DNA of 64,000 bases, from NCBI RefSeq assembly GCF_001422045.1, contig NZ_LMLW01000009.1:186001-250000 (forward strand). Direction: 5' to 3'. The notes under the pieces are model-generated. The model saw nothing but the letters and a program-made list of their open reading frames with translations. It ran no database searches and was not told the origin of the DNA. Below, one piece after another: positions 20,555-28,762 of the stretch (positions within the stretch are counted from its first letter, which is position 1; the number at the start of each line of letters is the position of its first letter). Origin of the DNA: Sphingomonas sp. Leaf242 (GTDB lineage: Bacteria; Pseudomonadota; Alphaproteobacteria; Sphingomonadales; Sphingomonadaceae). Both the position numbers and the translations under genes were made by a program.

Positions 20555-22408
20555 TTACGCGTTCGCCTTCCGTCGTTTGTAGGCATCCAAGAACGGCTTT
20601 TCGGCGGCGGTTGGTTCCCGTCCGGTGAGGTCCATATCGACCGCCACCTGACCGTCTGACCCGATGGCGATGTATCGCTGCGATGCCAGTAAGGCGATGT
20701 TCACGAACCCGGCACCGGCATCGAATTGCATCTTCGCTATCAGCCCGTTCAGCGCGTTCTTGATCGTGATGCGTGCTTTCAACCCATCATCGTTGTCCTG
20801 ATCGATCTCCCCCCGGATAGCCGCCACTCGTTTGACATGAATTGCGGGGTCTACCTTACCGCGCGCTATCGCCATCTGTTCTTCGAGATTGACCAAGTCG
20901 GTTTTAGCGTCCGCTTCCTGTTTCTCCAACGCGTCGAAACGAACCCGTAGACGCTCGCTCAAGCTACCAGCCATATTCCCCGCCATGTTATCGAGTTGCG
21001 TCCCCAAATCCTCCACAACGCGGCGTTGATCGGCCATGCGGGCGTTGATTGCCGCTATCTCCGCATCGTTGCTGAAATGCTGATCATCGAGCGCAGACGC
21101 TAACAGCGTGTCGAGCAACGCATCCACGATGGGGCGATAGTGCCACATCATCTTGTCGGTGCACCGGGGCGAGCCATCGGCGTTGGTCTTGTTCATAAAG
21201 TATGTCGCGCATTGAAGGTAGGCATCATCCGTCCCGGATTTCTTGCGGGGCTTCCGCAAGAAATACATCTTCGCTCCGCATGACTCGCAACGCGCGATAT
21301 CGGCGAACAAGTTACGCACGAGGATGGATCGCCCGCGACCTTCGCGCTTGTGCCCCGATCGTGGAGCGTGCGCTTCCTGCCAAAGCTGGTTCGAGATGAT
21401 TGCAGGGAAGTAGTTGGGGATGGGATCGCCGAAAGTTCGATCTTGTGCCCTCGATTTGTGCTGATACTCGCCAATCACGGCGCGGCTATCGATCAACGCC
21501 TTGACACTACTCGCACCCCAACCATCGCCGCCACGGAAGGTTGGTACACTGTCACCGTTTAAGATGCGCGCTATCGCGACCTTGGCCACGCCACTCGCGT
21601 AGAGTGTGAAGATACGCTCGACTACACCAACACGCGCCGGGTTCGGCTCGAAGAACCGGCGACATGGCGATAACTCCAACCATGCGGGGCAGGTAGACGA
21701 AGTGTGAACCTTGCGAGCGACGCGACCAAGCAGTGTCTTGATTTCGAGGAAGTCACCAGCGGTTGGCGTGAAGCCATCCGCCAGCGTCGATAGTTCATAT
21801 GTATCGGTAGAGCGACGCGTCTTGATCGTGATATCGATTCCGACATCGACAGGGTTCGAGGCACTGGCCAGATAATCTACCTCGATGGCTGTTCCGGGGC
21901 GCTCGACGCTAACATCCATACCGTCGCGGATTGCGGCCCAAGCTTGCTGTAGCAAAACTACTTTGCGCGCACTTTCGTGATTGGCGCGTTCTGAATCATT
22001 AAGCAGGGCTCGAAGCTGGTCATTCTGGTTGCGCAGCGAAGCTTGATCTACAATGATCTTGTTGTCGCAAACCGCGACGGTCAAGCCTGCGTTTGTGACC
22101 TTGAAGAACCATTCAAGGACTTCACCGGAAGTCTTGCGCGACAGGCGGTCAAGTTGCTCAACCAGCAACACGACATCGCGTCCGCCCTCCCGGCAAATCT
22201 TATCGGTGAACTTCCCAAGCTCGCCCGTAATCGCGAGGTTGTGGCCTTTGAAACCAGACACGCCCTCATCGCGTAGCCACTCTTCCGCAGGCGGCAATTG
22301 CCATCCCTTCTCCGCTGCATACGCCGTGATTGTTTGGGTCTGGCGGGGGATCGTCGAACCCGAATTCTGTTTATCGCTCGACCAACGCAGATAGGGAATG
22401 ACACGCAT
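20555..22408 (-). CDS. int: Large serine integrase
   Basis: A 617-residue site-specific recombinase. The catalytic domain begins YLRWSSDKQNSGSTIPRQ with nucleophile Ser10 and has LLVEQLDRLSR near residue 81-91. The recombinase domain contains FEPNPARVGVVERIFTLYASGVAKVAIARILN (about 253-284) and the zinc ribbon uses Cys374, Cys377, Cys400 and Cys416, followed by a long coiled coil (about 440-530). Between catalytic and recombinase domains lies an unusual segment of about 80 residues (165-245). It would join attP with a site in the host sirtuin gene. The ATG lies 23 bases from the stop of the truncated sirtuin frame. Confidence 0.95.
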   Translation of the reverse strand: MRVIPYLRWSSDKQNSGSTIPRQTQTITAYAAEKGWQLPPAEEWLRDEGVSGFKGHNLAITGELGKFTDKICREGGRDVVLLVEQLDRLSRKTSGEVLEWFFKVTNAGLTVAVCDNKIIVDQASLRNQNDQLRALLNDSERANHESARKVVLLQQAWAAIRDGMDVSVERPGTAIEVDYLASASNPVDVGIDITIKTRRSTDTYELSTLADGFTPTAGDFLEIKTLLGRVARKVHTSSTCPAWLELSPCRRFFEPNPARVGVVERIFTLYASGVAKVAIARILNGDSVPTFRGGDGWGASSVKALIDSRAVIGEYQHKSRAQDRTFGDPIPNYFPAIISNQLWQEAHAPRSGHKREGRGRSILVRNLFADIARCESCGAKMYFLRKPRKKSGTDDAYLQCATYFMNKTNADGSPRCTDKMMWHYRPIVDALLDTLLASALDDQHFSNDAEIAAINARMADQRRVVEDLGTQLDNMAGNMAGSLSERLRVRFDALEKQEADAKTDLVNLEEQMAIARGKVDPAIHVKRVAAIRGEIDQDNDDGLKARITIKNALNGLIAKMQFDAGAGFVNIALLASQRYIAIGSDGQVAVDMDLTGREPTAAEKPFLDAYKRRKANA

Positions 22409-22430
22409 GAAACACCTCTTTCGAGGTCGG

Positions 22431-22571
22431 TTATAGCGTCGTTAGAAAAAGACATCCATCCTCGACCCGGTGCCCTTCCCACAAGCCACCCGGTCCGCGA
22501 AACGTCGCGATCCCGCTTTCCGCCGAGATGCCCGCGCCCGTCAGGACGACGATGTTTCTGATATCCTGCAT
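22431..22571 (-). pseudogene. cobB: Sirtuin (CobB-type deacetylase) N-terminal fragment cut by prophage
   Basis: From ATG 22571 the minus strand encodes [20 protein letters not shown] followed by [18 protein letters not shown], the unmistakable NAD-binding start of a bacterial sirtuin ([14 protein letters not shown]). After codon 38 the frame runs into phage DNA, adding GCLFLTTL before a TAA at 22431. The rest of the gene, about 190-200 codons with the catalytic His, is absent and presumably lies beyond the left end of the prophage. Sirtuins remove acetyl groups from lysines, such as in acetyl-CoA synthetase. The fragment cannot be active. The sirtuin promoter may now read into the integrase. 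Confidence 0.9.
22448..22466. other. Right attachment junction (attR)
   Basis: Host sirtuin sequence is recognisable up to about 22457 (minus strand GTCGAGGATG) and phage sequence follows. A serine integrase needs only a 2-base core, so the exact crossover cannot be fixed without the left end. Confidence 0.7.
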
Positions 22572-22788
22572 CGGCACATTCTAGGCGGGGCAGCGCCCCG
22601 CGGAAAGCCGAAGTCGGCCTGCCGCCGCCGAAATGGCCTTCCGGTCGCCCGCCCGCCCCGTCCATGCGATGCGACCGATTGTCCCTTCAGGCGTTGAGGT
22701 ACATCGACCATATCATCATGGCCGTCTGCGAACCGATCGCCGGTGCCGTCTCGGCGCTACGCTTTGATATTGTGAAGGATTTACTGCG

Positions 22789-23583
22789 ATGTTGACGAAA
22801 AAGCTGATGCTGCTGAGCGGCGTGGTCGCGGTCCTCGGCGGCTGTGGTCAGACGATTTCGACGGACTCGAACACCACGACCGCAAACATCGCCATGGGCA
22901 ATACCAGCGCTGCGGCGAGCGCGACTCCGGCGGTCAACCGTGTCCGCGGCGTCATCACAGCGGTCGGTGCCAATGCGCTGACGGTCCAGACCTATGACGG
23001 CAAGTCGGTCGATGTGCCGCTAGACGCCAGCACGAAGTTCGCTTGGGTTGTGAAGTCGGACCTGTCGACGCTGAAGGACGGCGATTTCATCGGCACGGCG
23101 ACGACTGGTCCCGACAACGCACTGCGCGCTGTCGAACTCGTCATCTTCCCCGAGGCGATGCGCGGGACCGGTGAGGGGCATTATCCCTGGGATGTCCCCG
23201 GTGCGGTAGCGGCCGGCGGCGGCGGCACGAGCAGTTCGAGCGCCATGACCAACGGCACTGTCGACGGGCAGAGCGCAATGACCAACGGCACCGTCGATGG
23301 CCAGAGCGCGATGACGAACGGCACCGTCGCGCAGCAGAGCGGCATGACGAATGGCACCGTCACCGGTGGCGCAGGCAAGCCCGGCGAGACCAAGCTGAGC
23401 ATCTCGTACAAGGGCGGCAAGGCACAGGTCGTGGTTCCCGTCGGCACGCCGATCGTCCGGTTCGAGCCGGCCGAGCGCAAGGTCCTCGCCAAGGGCCAGA
23501 AGCTGTTCGCGATCATCTCGGCGGACTCCAAGGGCGCTAGGTCGGTCGCCGTCGGCAAGGATGGCCTGACGCCACCGATGTAA
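22789..23583 (+). CDS. Lipoprotein with four 11-residue repeats
   Basis: A 264-residue protein with a lipoprotein signal (LSGVVAVLGGC, Cys at about 19). Residues 48-125 form a beta domain of DUF5666 type (VRGVITAVGANALTVQTYDGKSVDVPLDASTKF). Residues 151-194 are four repeats SAMTNGTVDGQ / SAMTNGTVDGQ / SAMTNGTVAQQ / SGMTNGTVTGG. The rest (200-264) is a second beta domain. It is likely attached to the outer membrane with an unknown, perhaps metal- or redox-related role. A strong terminator follows. Confidence 0.75.
   Translation: MLTKKLMLLSGVVAVLGGCGQTISTDSNTTTANIAMGNTSAAASATPAVNRVRGVITAVGANALTVQTYDGKSVDVPLDASTKFAWVVKSDLSTLKDGDFIGTATTGPDNALRAVELVIFPEAMRGTGEGHYPWDVPGAVAAGGGGTSSSSAMTNGTVDGQSAMTNGTVDGQSAMTNGTVAQQSGMTNGTVTGGAGKPGETKLSISYKGGKAQVVVPVGTPIVRFEPAERKVLAKGQKLFAIISADSKGARSVAVGKDGLTPPM
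23239..23370 (+). repeat. Four 33-bp coding repeats
   Basis: In-frame tandem 33-base units in the lipoprotein gene encoding SAMTNGTVDGQ variants; the first three are nearly identical at DNA level, so copy number may vary between strains. Confidence 0.9.
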
Positions 23584-23637
23584 TCGCACCGGCGCACTAT
23601 GTGCCCCGGCAGTGATGCACGGGCGCTGGCAATGAAA

Positions 23638-23673
23638 GCGGGCTGGAATGATCGCAGGGTCATTCCAGCCCGC
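23638..23673 (+). terminator. Terminator hairpin after lipoprotein gene
   Basis: A perfect 14-bp stem (GCGGGCTGGAATGA / TCATTCCAGCCCGC) with an eight-base loop and a T-containing tail (TCTCGTTTC). Confidence 0.75.
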
Positions 23674-23679
23674 TCTCGT

Positions 23680-24070
23680 TTCATACGGTAAGTCTGCCGT
23701 GTGCGTGTTGCAGCGCGCATCCGGTCATGACCTCGTCCAGACGTTGGCCGCTTTCCCCGCGCGACCGACGACCAAAAAACGGCCCGGCGGTAGATTCGCC
23801 GAGCCGCCGAGGGTCCGTCCAGGGAGCTTCACTTCGCCTTGACGTTGCGACTTTGTAATCCACATCGCTGCGATGGGAATACGCTGAACTATTGATCGGC
23901 GACGAGACGCCTTAAAAACAAGACGAGATTTTTGACGGTCAAGTAGAGGGAAAAGTCGTTAGCAAACATTGCTTGCGCAACGACTGAAAACTCCCCCGGT
24001 ATGGGGGAGTAACATTCTCAACTCTGCGAAAAGTCAGCGATCGTCTTGCTTCGCTCGCTGACTGAGTCGT
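23680..24070. other. Intergenic region without gene
   Basis: No convincing gene on either strand. It has an AAGTCGTT...AACGACT inverted repeat near 23953-23987 and a short CTCCCCCGGTATGGGGGAG hairpin at 23991-24009, the latter possibly a terminator for the minus-strand lipoprotein gene reading toward it. Confidence 0.5.
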
Positions 24071-24289
24071 TTATTGGGCGTTGGTCGTACCATTCGACAA
24101 CTCGGCATTACCGATGTCTGCATCATTGGCGGTGTCGATGCCATCGACCGCAGAGAAGTTCGCGTCCGACTCTTCGACCACCGTGTTCGTCTCGACCGAG
24201 CTCGTGTTGGCCGTATCGGCAGTCTTGTTGCAGGCAGCGAGGCCAAGCCCGAGGACTGCAAGTATCGGTACGAATGCGATCTTCTTCAT
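24071..24289 (-). CDS. Small lipoprotein
   Basis: 72 residues with a signal peptide and lipobox (MKKIAFVPILAVLGLGLAACN, Cys at 20). The mature part is short, acidic and Asn/Thr/Ser-rich without predicted structure. A GGAG-type ribosome site (GGAGATTATCC) precedes the ATG. It resembles entericidin-like or spacer lipoproteins in size only. Monocistronic. Confidence 0.75.
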   Translation of the reverse strand: MKKIAFVPILAVLGLGLAACNKTADTANTSSVETNTVVEESDANFSAVDGIDTANDADIGNAELSNGTTNAQ

Positions 24290-24486
24290 GGATAATCTCC
24301 GTGTTGATCCAGGCCGAGCGTCGTGTTGCTATGTGCAACAGGGTGTTTCGGTAGCAAAGGCTACAAGGGACCGACATCGCGCGCAATACCCTATCGACGA
24401 GATGGGATATCGGCGAAGCCCGCGCGCTTCCTCCGCGTCGCGAACGCCGTTAAGATGCGCGTATATCCGTATCTTAAAGGCGTTGC

Positions 24487-26004
24487 ATGACCGTCATCAC
24501 CGAAGCCGACCTGATCGAAAGCGTCGCCGACGCACTCCAGTTCATCAGCTACTACCACCCGATGGACTATATCCGCGCGCTGGGCGTCGCGTACGAGGCC
24601 GAGCAGAGCCCCGCCGCCAAGGATGCGATCGCGCAGATCCTCACGAACAGCCGGATGTGCGCGGAGGGCCACCGCCCGATCTGCCAGGACACCGGGATCG
24701 TCACGATCTTCGTCAAATGGGGTCAGGATTGCCGCCTCGAGTCGACCCGTTCCTTGCAGGAAGTGATCGATGAAGGCGTGCGGAAAGCGTATCTCAATTC
24801 CGAGAACAAGCTGCGCGCGTCGATCCTCGCCGACCCCGCCTTCACCCGCCGCAACACCAAGGACAACACGCCGAGCGTGATGCATGTCGAGATGGTGCCC
24901 GGCAACACCGTCTCGATCGACGTCGCGGCGAAGGGCGGCGGCAGCGAGAACAAGTCGAAGTTCAAGATGATGAACCCATCCGACTCAATCGTCGACTGGG
25001 TGCTCGAGATGATCCCGCAGATGGGCGCCGGCTGGTGCCCGCCCGGCATGCTCGGCATCGGCATCGGCGGCACTGCCGAGAAGTCGATGATCCTCGCCAA
25101 GCAGTCGCTGATGGGCTCGATCGACATGGCGCAACTAAAGGCACGTGGGCCGAAGAACGACATCGAGGCGTTGCGAATCGAGATCTACGACAAGGTCAAC
25201 GCGCTCGGCATCGGCGCGCAGGGGCTGGGCGGGCTGTCCACCATCCTCGACGTGAAGATCTTCGACTGGCCGACGCACGCCGCGTCGAAGCCGGTGGCGA
25301 TGATCCCGAACTGCGCCGCCACGCGCCACGCGCATTTCGTGCTCGACGGCTCGGGCCCGGTGTATCTGGAAGCGCCGAAGCTGGAGGAATGGCCGGATGT
25401 GAACTGGACGCCCGACAAGGCCGCGATCCGCGTCGATCTCGACACGCTGACGCCCGACGTCGTGCAGACGTGGAAGCATGGCGACCGCCTGCTGCTCAAC
25501 GGCAAGATGCTGACCGGGCGCGACGCGGCGCACAAGCGGATCAAGGACATGCTCGATGCGGGCGAGCCGCTGCCGGTCGATTTCAAGGGTCGCGTGATCT
25601 ATTATGTCGGGCCGGTCGATCCGGTCGGCGAGGAAGTTGTCGGCCCGGCGGGACCCACTACGGCGACGCGCATGGACAAGTTCACGCGGATGATGCTCGA
25701 TCAGGGCCTGCTGGCGATGGTCGGCAAGGCGGAGCGCGGGGGCGATGCGACCAAGGCGATCGCCGAGGCCAAGTCCGCGTATCTGATGGCGGTCGGCGGG
25801 GCGGCGTATCTGGTCGCGCGCGCGATCAAGGGATCGAAGGTCGTCGGCTTCGCGGATCTCGGGATGGAAGCGATCTACGAGTTCGAGGTTGCAGACTTCC
25901 CGGTGACGGTCGCGGTCGATTCTGCGGGCGAGAACGTCCACCAGCTCGCGCCTTTGGTCTGGCGCGAGAAGATCGCGCGTGAGGGGCTGCTGACGCCGGC
26001 ATGA
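24487..26004 (+). CDS. fumA: Fumarate hydratase class I, fused alpha-beta type
   Basis: A 505-residue iron-sulfur fumarase, interconverting fumarate and malate in the TCA cycle. The alpha part covers about residues 1-290 and the beta part 330-505. The three cluster ligands are probably Cys66 (RPICQDTG), Cys184 (AGWCPPG) and Cys276 (IPNCAATRHAHF), with spacing like that of the well-studied class I enzymes. Other motifs are GGGSENKSKFKMM and GIGIGGTAEKS. The beta part has GPTTATRMDKFTRMMLDQGL. Full length. Its stop overlaps the start of the next gene (ATGA). Confidence 0.95.
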   Translation: MTVITEADLIESVADALQFISYYHPMDYIRALGVAYEAEQSPAAKDAIAQILTNSRMCAEGHRPICQDTGIVTIFVKWGQDCRLESTRSLQEVIDEGVRKAYLNSENKLRASILADPAFTRRNTKDNTPSVMHVEMVPGNTVSIDVAAKGGGSENKSKFKMMNPSDSIVDWVLEMIPQMGAGWCPPGMLGIGIGGTAEKSMILAKQSLMGSIDMAQLKARGPKNDIEALRIEIYDKVNALGIGAQGLGGLSTILDVKIFDWPTHAASKPVAMIPNCAATRHAHFVLDGSGPVYLEAPKLEEWPDVNWTPDKAAIRVDLDTLTPDVVQTWKHGDRLLLNGKMLTGRDAAHKRIKDMLDAGEPLPVDFKGRVIYYVGPVDPVGEEVVGPAGPTTATRMDKFTRMMLDQGLLAMVGKAERGGDATKAIAEAKSAYLMAVGGAAYLVARAIKGSKVVGFADLGMEAIYEFEVADFPVTVAVDSAGENVHQLAPLVWREKIAREGLLTPA

Positions 26005-26675
26005 CGACCCGCGCACGCAGAAGGGGGCAGGGCCCAGTCCGGTGGATCGTGGCCATCCTCCTTCTGCTTGCCGTAGCGGTCGTCTACGCGCCGCAGTTGT
26101 TGGCTTTTCCGTATGAGCAGCGGATCGGCACCGTCACCGTCTATGCCGAGCGTCCGATCGATCCGCGGATCGGCAGCGAACTGGCGCGAGCGGAAGGGTT
26201 GCTGCGCGCCAGTCCGATCTACACCGAGCCGCTCGATCGGTCGCTGTTCCTGACGGACGGTGGCTGGCGGTGGCGCCTTTTGGCGATCCAGTCGCCGGGC
26301 GCCTTTGCATTCCGCCGGCCGTTCAGTTCGGCGATCGCTTTCAACCGCAGCGATGTCGCCGCCGACCGCGTGACGAACGGTCGTGCGATCGGCGGTATCC
26401 GGACGCTGTCCGGGGTGATCGCGCACGAGTCGACGCACATCATGATCGCCAACCATCTTGGCGAAGTACGTAGCGCGATGCTCCCGACCTGGCAGCAGGA
26501 GGGGTATGCGGATCATGTTGCGTGCGAGAGCAGCCTGACGGACGCGGAGGCCTCTCGTCTTCGCAAGACCGATCCGGGCGCGCCGGCGCTCGTCTATTAC
26601 GACGCCGGGCGACGGGTCGCGGCAGCGTTAGGCGCCAAGCGCGGATCGGTCGACGCGTTCTTCGCGGGCGATTGA
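26001..26675 (+). CDS. Membrane-anchored HExxH-like protein
   Basis: 224 residues with a basic start (MTTRARRRGQG) and one membrane helix at about 13-33. The periplasmic part contains IAHESTHIMIANHLGE near residue 140, a match to the HExxH zinc site of metallopeptidases (HESTH), followed by QQEGYADHVACE, which may supply the third ligand (E or H), as in gluzincin-type enzymes. Coupled to the fumarase gene by a 4-base overlap. Function unknown; peptidase activity is inferred from the motif only. Confidence 0.7.
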   Translation: MTTRARRRGQGPVRWIVAILLLLAVAVVYAPQLLAFPYEQRIGTVTVYAERPIDPRIGSELARAEGLLRASPIYTEPLDRSLFLTDGGWRWRLLAIQSPGAFAFRRPFSSAIAFNRSDVAADRVTNGRAIGGIRTLSGVIAHESTHIMIANHLGEVRSAMLPTWQQEGYADHVACESSLTDAEASRLRKTDPGAPALVYYDAGRRVAAALGAKRGSVDAFFAGD

Positions 26676-26744
26676 ACGAAGCCGAGTTCGGAACGCACCC
26701 CGGCCAGTCCTGTTGGTAATACGACCTTATCGGAGCTCCGTATC

Positions 26745-27239
26745 ATGCCCAAGACCGCAATCGCCCTCGTCGCAGCCTTCGCCCTCGCGACCTCTGCCTC
26801 GGCGCAGACCACTGCGCCCGAATCGGCGTCGACGCAAAACGGCCTTGGCGGCCTGGGTGGGCTTGGCGGCCTGGGTGGCCTGCTCGGTGGCGCGTTGCCG
26901 AGCGTCGGATCGATCGGTGCCGGGAACGCGGCCGGCCTGCTCGGCTATTGCCTGAAGAACAATCTGCTCGGGCAGGGCGGTGCGCTTGGCGCGCTGACCG
27001 GTGGGCGGAATGCACCGCGAGCGGGCAGCACCACGAGAGCCCCGGCGACCGGCGCGCAATCGATCCTCCAGCGACTGACCGGACGACAGGATGTGCAGAC
27101 GTCGCCGGGCTATGCCGCCGGACAAGACGGCGAAGTGCAGGCGCCGAACGGGCAGGCGTTTTCGCTCGACGACCTCGGCGGGCAGGCGAAGACGCGGATG
27201 TGCAGCATTGTGCTCAATCGGGCGAAGTCGTTCCTGTAG
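26745..27239 (+). CDS. Secreted DUF2501-like protein
   Basis: 164 residues. Signal peptide MPKTAIALVAAFALATSASA with cleavage before QTTAPE. A run of GLGG units (residues 33-52) is followed by GSIGAGNAAGLLGYCLKNNLLG, the core of the DUF2501 (YjjA) family, and a Thr/Ala/Pro-rich linker. The C-terminus has a second Cys (RMCSIVLNRAKSFL) that may pair with the first. Periplasmic, of unknown role. Confidence 0.75.
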   Translation: MPKTAIALVAAFALATSASAQTTAPESASTQNGLGGLGGLGGLGGLLGGALPSVGSIGAGNAAGLLGYCLKNNLLGQGGALGALTGGRNAPRAGSTTRAPATGAQSILQRLTGRQDVQTSPGYAAGQDGEVQAPNGQAFSLDDLGGQAKTRMCSIVLNRAKSFL

Positions 27240-27329
27240 GGGGAGTTACGGACCAAGGGCGGGGCGCGGCAACACGCGTGGCAGATCGAGCTGCCTGCAT
27301 CAGCAGCCCACTCGGTCCTGCCTCTTTCA

Positions 27330-27412
27330 CGTCATCCTGACGAAAGTCAGGATCCAGAGTAACCGGCTGCTGCCCTTTGCGACCCTGGATCCTGACTTTC
27401 GTCAGGATGACG
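27330..27412. repeat. Palindromic repeat family A, copy 1
   Basis: CGTCATCCTGACGAAAGTCAGGATCC at the left is repeated inverted at the right, with a unique 30-base centre. The same arms recur near 37696 and 43889. Each arm also contains the inner palindrome CCTGAC-GAAA-GTCAGG. Confidence 0.92.
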
Positions 27413-27485
27413 GCGGGAGCGGGGCATGCATTTGTGACCTCTCGGCTGCTTCAGCGTCGGGCCGATGAGTGCTCGACTTCGGGTG

Positions 27486-27535
27486 CTCAACCGTAAGGCG
27501 GAACACAGAACTCAACCGTAAAGCGGAACAGAGAA
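27486..27535 (+). repeat. 25-bp tandem duplication
   Basis: CTCAACCGTAAGGCGGAACA and CTCAACCGTAAAGCGGAACA, offset by 25 bases. A related TGTTCCGCT string occurs at 27638. They may be the remnant of a mobile element end; no transposase is seen. Confidence 0.6.
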
Positions 27536-27705
27536 AATGACCGGTGCGGAGGGCGAGCTAGGGACCTACACAGCCGGCGCCCGCCGACATCGTTAGCTGG
27601 GAAGGGGCCAGAGTAGCTTCGACAACTGCGGACCTGTTCCGCTCACGCAATGTTGTGAACGGCCCCTGGGTCGACCACCACCGCCAACCCGACACCGCAC
27701 AAGCG

Positions 27706-27746
27706 AAAAGAGGCTGCCGGATCGTCTCCCGACGACCCGACAACCT
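27706..27746 (-). terminator. Intrinsic terminator of a minus-strand short transcript
   Basis: On the minus strand GAGGTTGTCGG pairs with CCGGCAGCCTC (two G-U pairs) plus an inner CGTC-GGGA-GACG helix, then TTTT. It faces away from the DUF2501 gene and follows the micro-ORF region. Confidence 0.7.
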
Positions 27747-27857
27747 CCTGACATGGTCAGCGGCCGGAGAGCTCCAGCCCGGAGGACCATGCGTACCGCC
27801 TATCCTATGGACCCCGTGTTGACTGGGAGAGGATACTCCCCACGCGGACCGGCGGAC

Positions 27858-27914
27858 TTAGCGGTGCGTCCCCCGAACGAACCGAACCGAACTCACTGCT
27901 GAACCATGAGACAT
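27858..27914 (-). CDS. 18-codon micro-ORF with perfect Shine-Dalgarno
   Basis: ATG at 27914, product MSHGSAVSSVRFVRGTHR. The 14 bases AAAGGAGGTGATCC (27916-27929) are fully complementary to the 3' end of 16S rRNA, and AGGAGG lies seven bases before the ATG. About 110 noncoding but structured bases follow (a GGGGAGTATCCTCTCCC hairpin at about 27823-27839 and others) before the terminator. The unit looks like a short dual-function RNA or leader; no downstream gene exists on this strand. Confidence 0.5.
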   Translation of the reverse strand: MSHGSAVSSVRFVRGTHR

Positions 27915-28065
27915 CGGATCACCTCCTTTCGCTTGTTGAAACAACGCGGCCAAGCCTGACCGCAACGCCAATGTGTGCCGACCGCGCCTGCGATACAAGC
28001 CTTGTTTTACGGAAGTTTTCGGGCAATCCTGTGCGACTGCCGGCCAGCCGATGACCCGGCCGAAA

Positions 28066-28650
28066 TCAGCCGCGGCAATCCTCGGTGACGCGTTCGATCT
28101 CGGCCCAGGCGGGTACCACGAGCGGCGGCAGGCCGGCTTGCTGGACGACAAACCGCCCGCGACTGAACCCCATCGCCTCCAGCAACGAATCGTTCGGCAT
28201 CAGTGCGGCGGCGACATAGGGGGGCGTGCCCCCGGTCGGCTGGACCGACACCGCGCGCGTCACGCTCGACGTGCGGATCGTCAGCGGTGTCGCCGCACTC
28301 CCCGCGCGCGACAGATAGATCGCGCGCGCAGCCGTATCGCAGCGCAACGTCAGCGACGCGTCGGCATTGGCGGGCCCGAACAACGCGATCGAACCGCGCG
28401 CATCGCGGCGATACACCCACGTCCCCGGCGAATACGGCCAGTCGCGCCAATCGGCGGCGATCGGTACCGGGCGCGGCGCCGGCGCGGGGGGCCGGGCCAC
28501 GGTGCGCGGCTGCGGCGGCGGTGCTTCGGCCCGCGGCGGCGGGACACAGCCGGCGATCGACGCGAGCGTCGCCAGGCCGGTGAGCCGCGCCAGGACGCGG
28601 GGGCTGGCAAGCGATCGCAAGCCGACGAGGGAAGGGGACGGAGTGCGCAT
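28066..28650 (-). CDS. Proline-rich lipoprotein
   Basis: 194 residues from ATG 28650; longer frames to 28947 overlap the next gene. Lipobox LATLASIAGC (Cys about 35), then a Pro/Ala linker (PPPRAEAPPPQPRTVARPPAPAPRPVP) and a beta domain with ADWRDWPYSPGTWVYRRDARGSIALFG. The C-terminal part (LIRTSSVTRAVSVQPTGGTPPYVAAALMPNDSLLEAMGFSRGRF) has no recognised family. Probably cell-envelope protein of sphingomonads. Confidence 0.75.
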   Translation of the reverse strand: MRTPSPSLVGLRSLASPRVLARLTGLATLASIAGCVPPPRAEAPPPQPRTVARPPAPAPRPVPIAADWRDWPYSPGTWVYRRDARGSIALFGPANADASLTLRCDTAARAIYLSRAGSAATPLTIRTSSVTRAVSVQPTGGTPPYVAAALMPNDSLLEAMGFSRGRFVVQQAGLPPLVVPAWAEIERVTEDCRG

Positions 28651-28762
28651 CGCATCGCTATGCGGCACGCCCGGCGGTCGCTCAAGTACGACGAAGCGCG
28701 CTAGCCGGGAACCGCCGCACGGTGATACCGGTTCAGCGACGGAAGAAATCAGGAGAACGTCC

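Larger units (their letters stand above)
1..22456. mobile_element. HK97-type prophage, right part (left end outside window)
   Basis: A contiguous block of phage genes: terminase, portal, protease, capsid, neck and tail on the minus strand, then replication, early, lysis and integration functions up to a large serine integrase. GC content is visibly lower than in the host DNA that follows. The right boundary is set by a sirtuin gene whose reading frame is cut at about 22457. The left boundary and the remaining tail genes are not in the window. The structural genes seen are intact, so the element may be functional; that is inference. Confidence 0.95.

Noticed and set aside
22409..22788. tRNA gene as attachment site
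   Set aside because: No tRNA fold or TPsiC-like sequence; the site is in a sirtuin gene instead.
27916..27929. GGATCACCTCCTTT as a remnant of a 16S rRNA gene end
   Set aside because: Upstream bases do not match the conserved 16S helix 45, and on the minus strand the string is perfectly placed as a Shine-Dalgarno.
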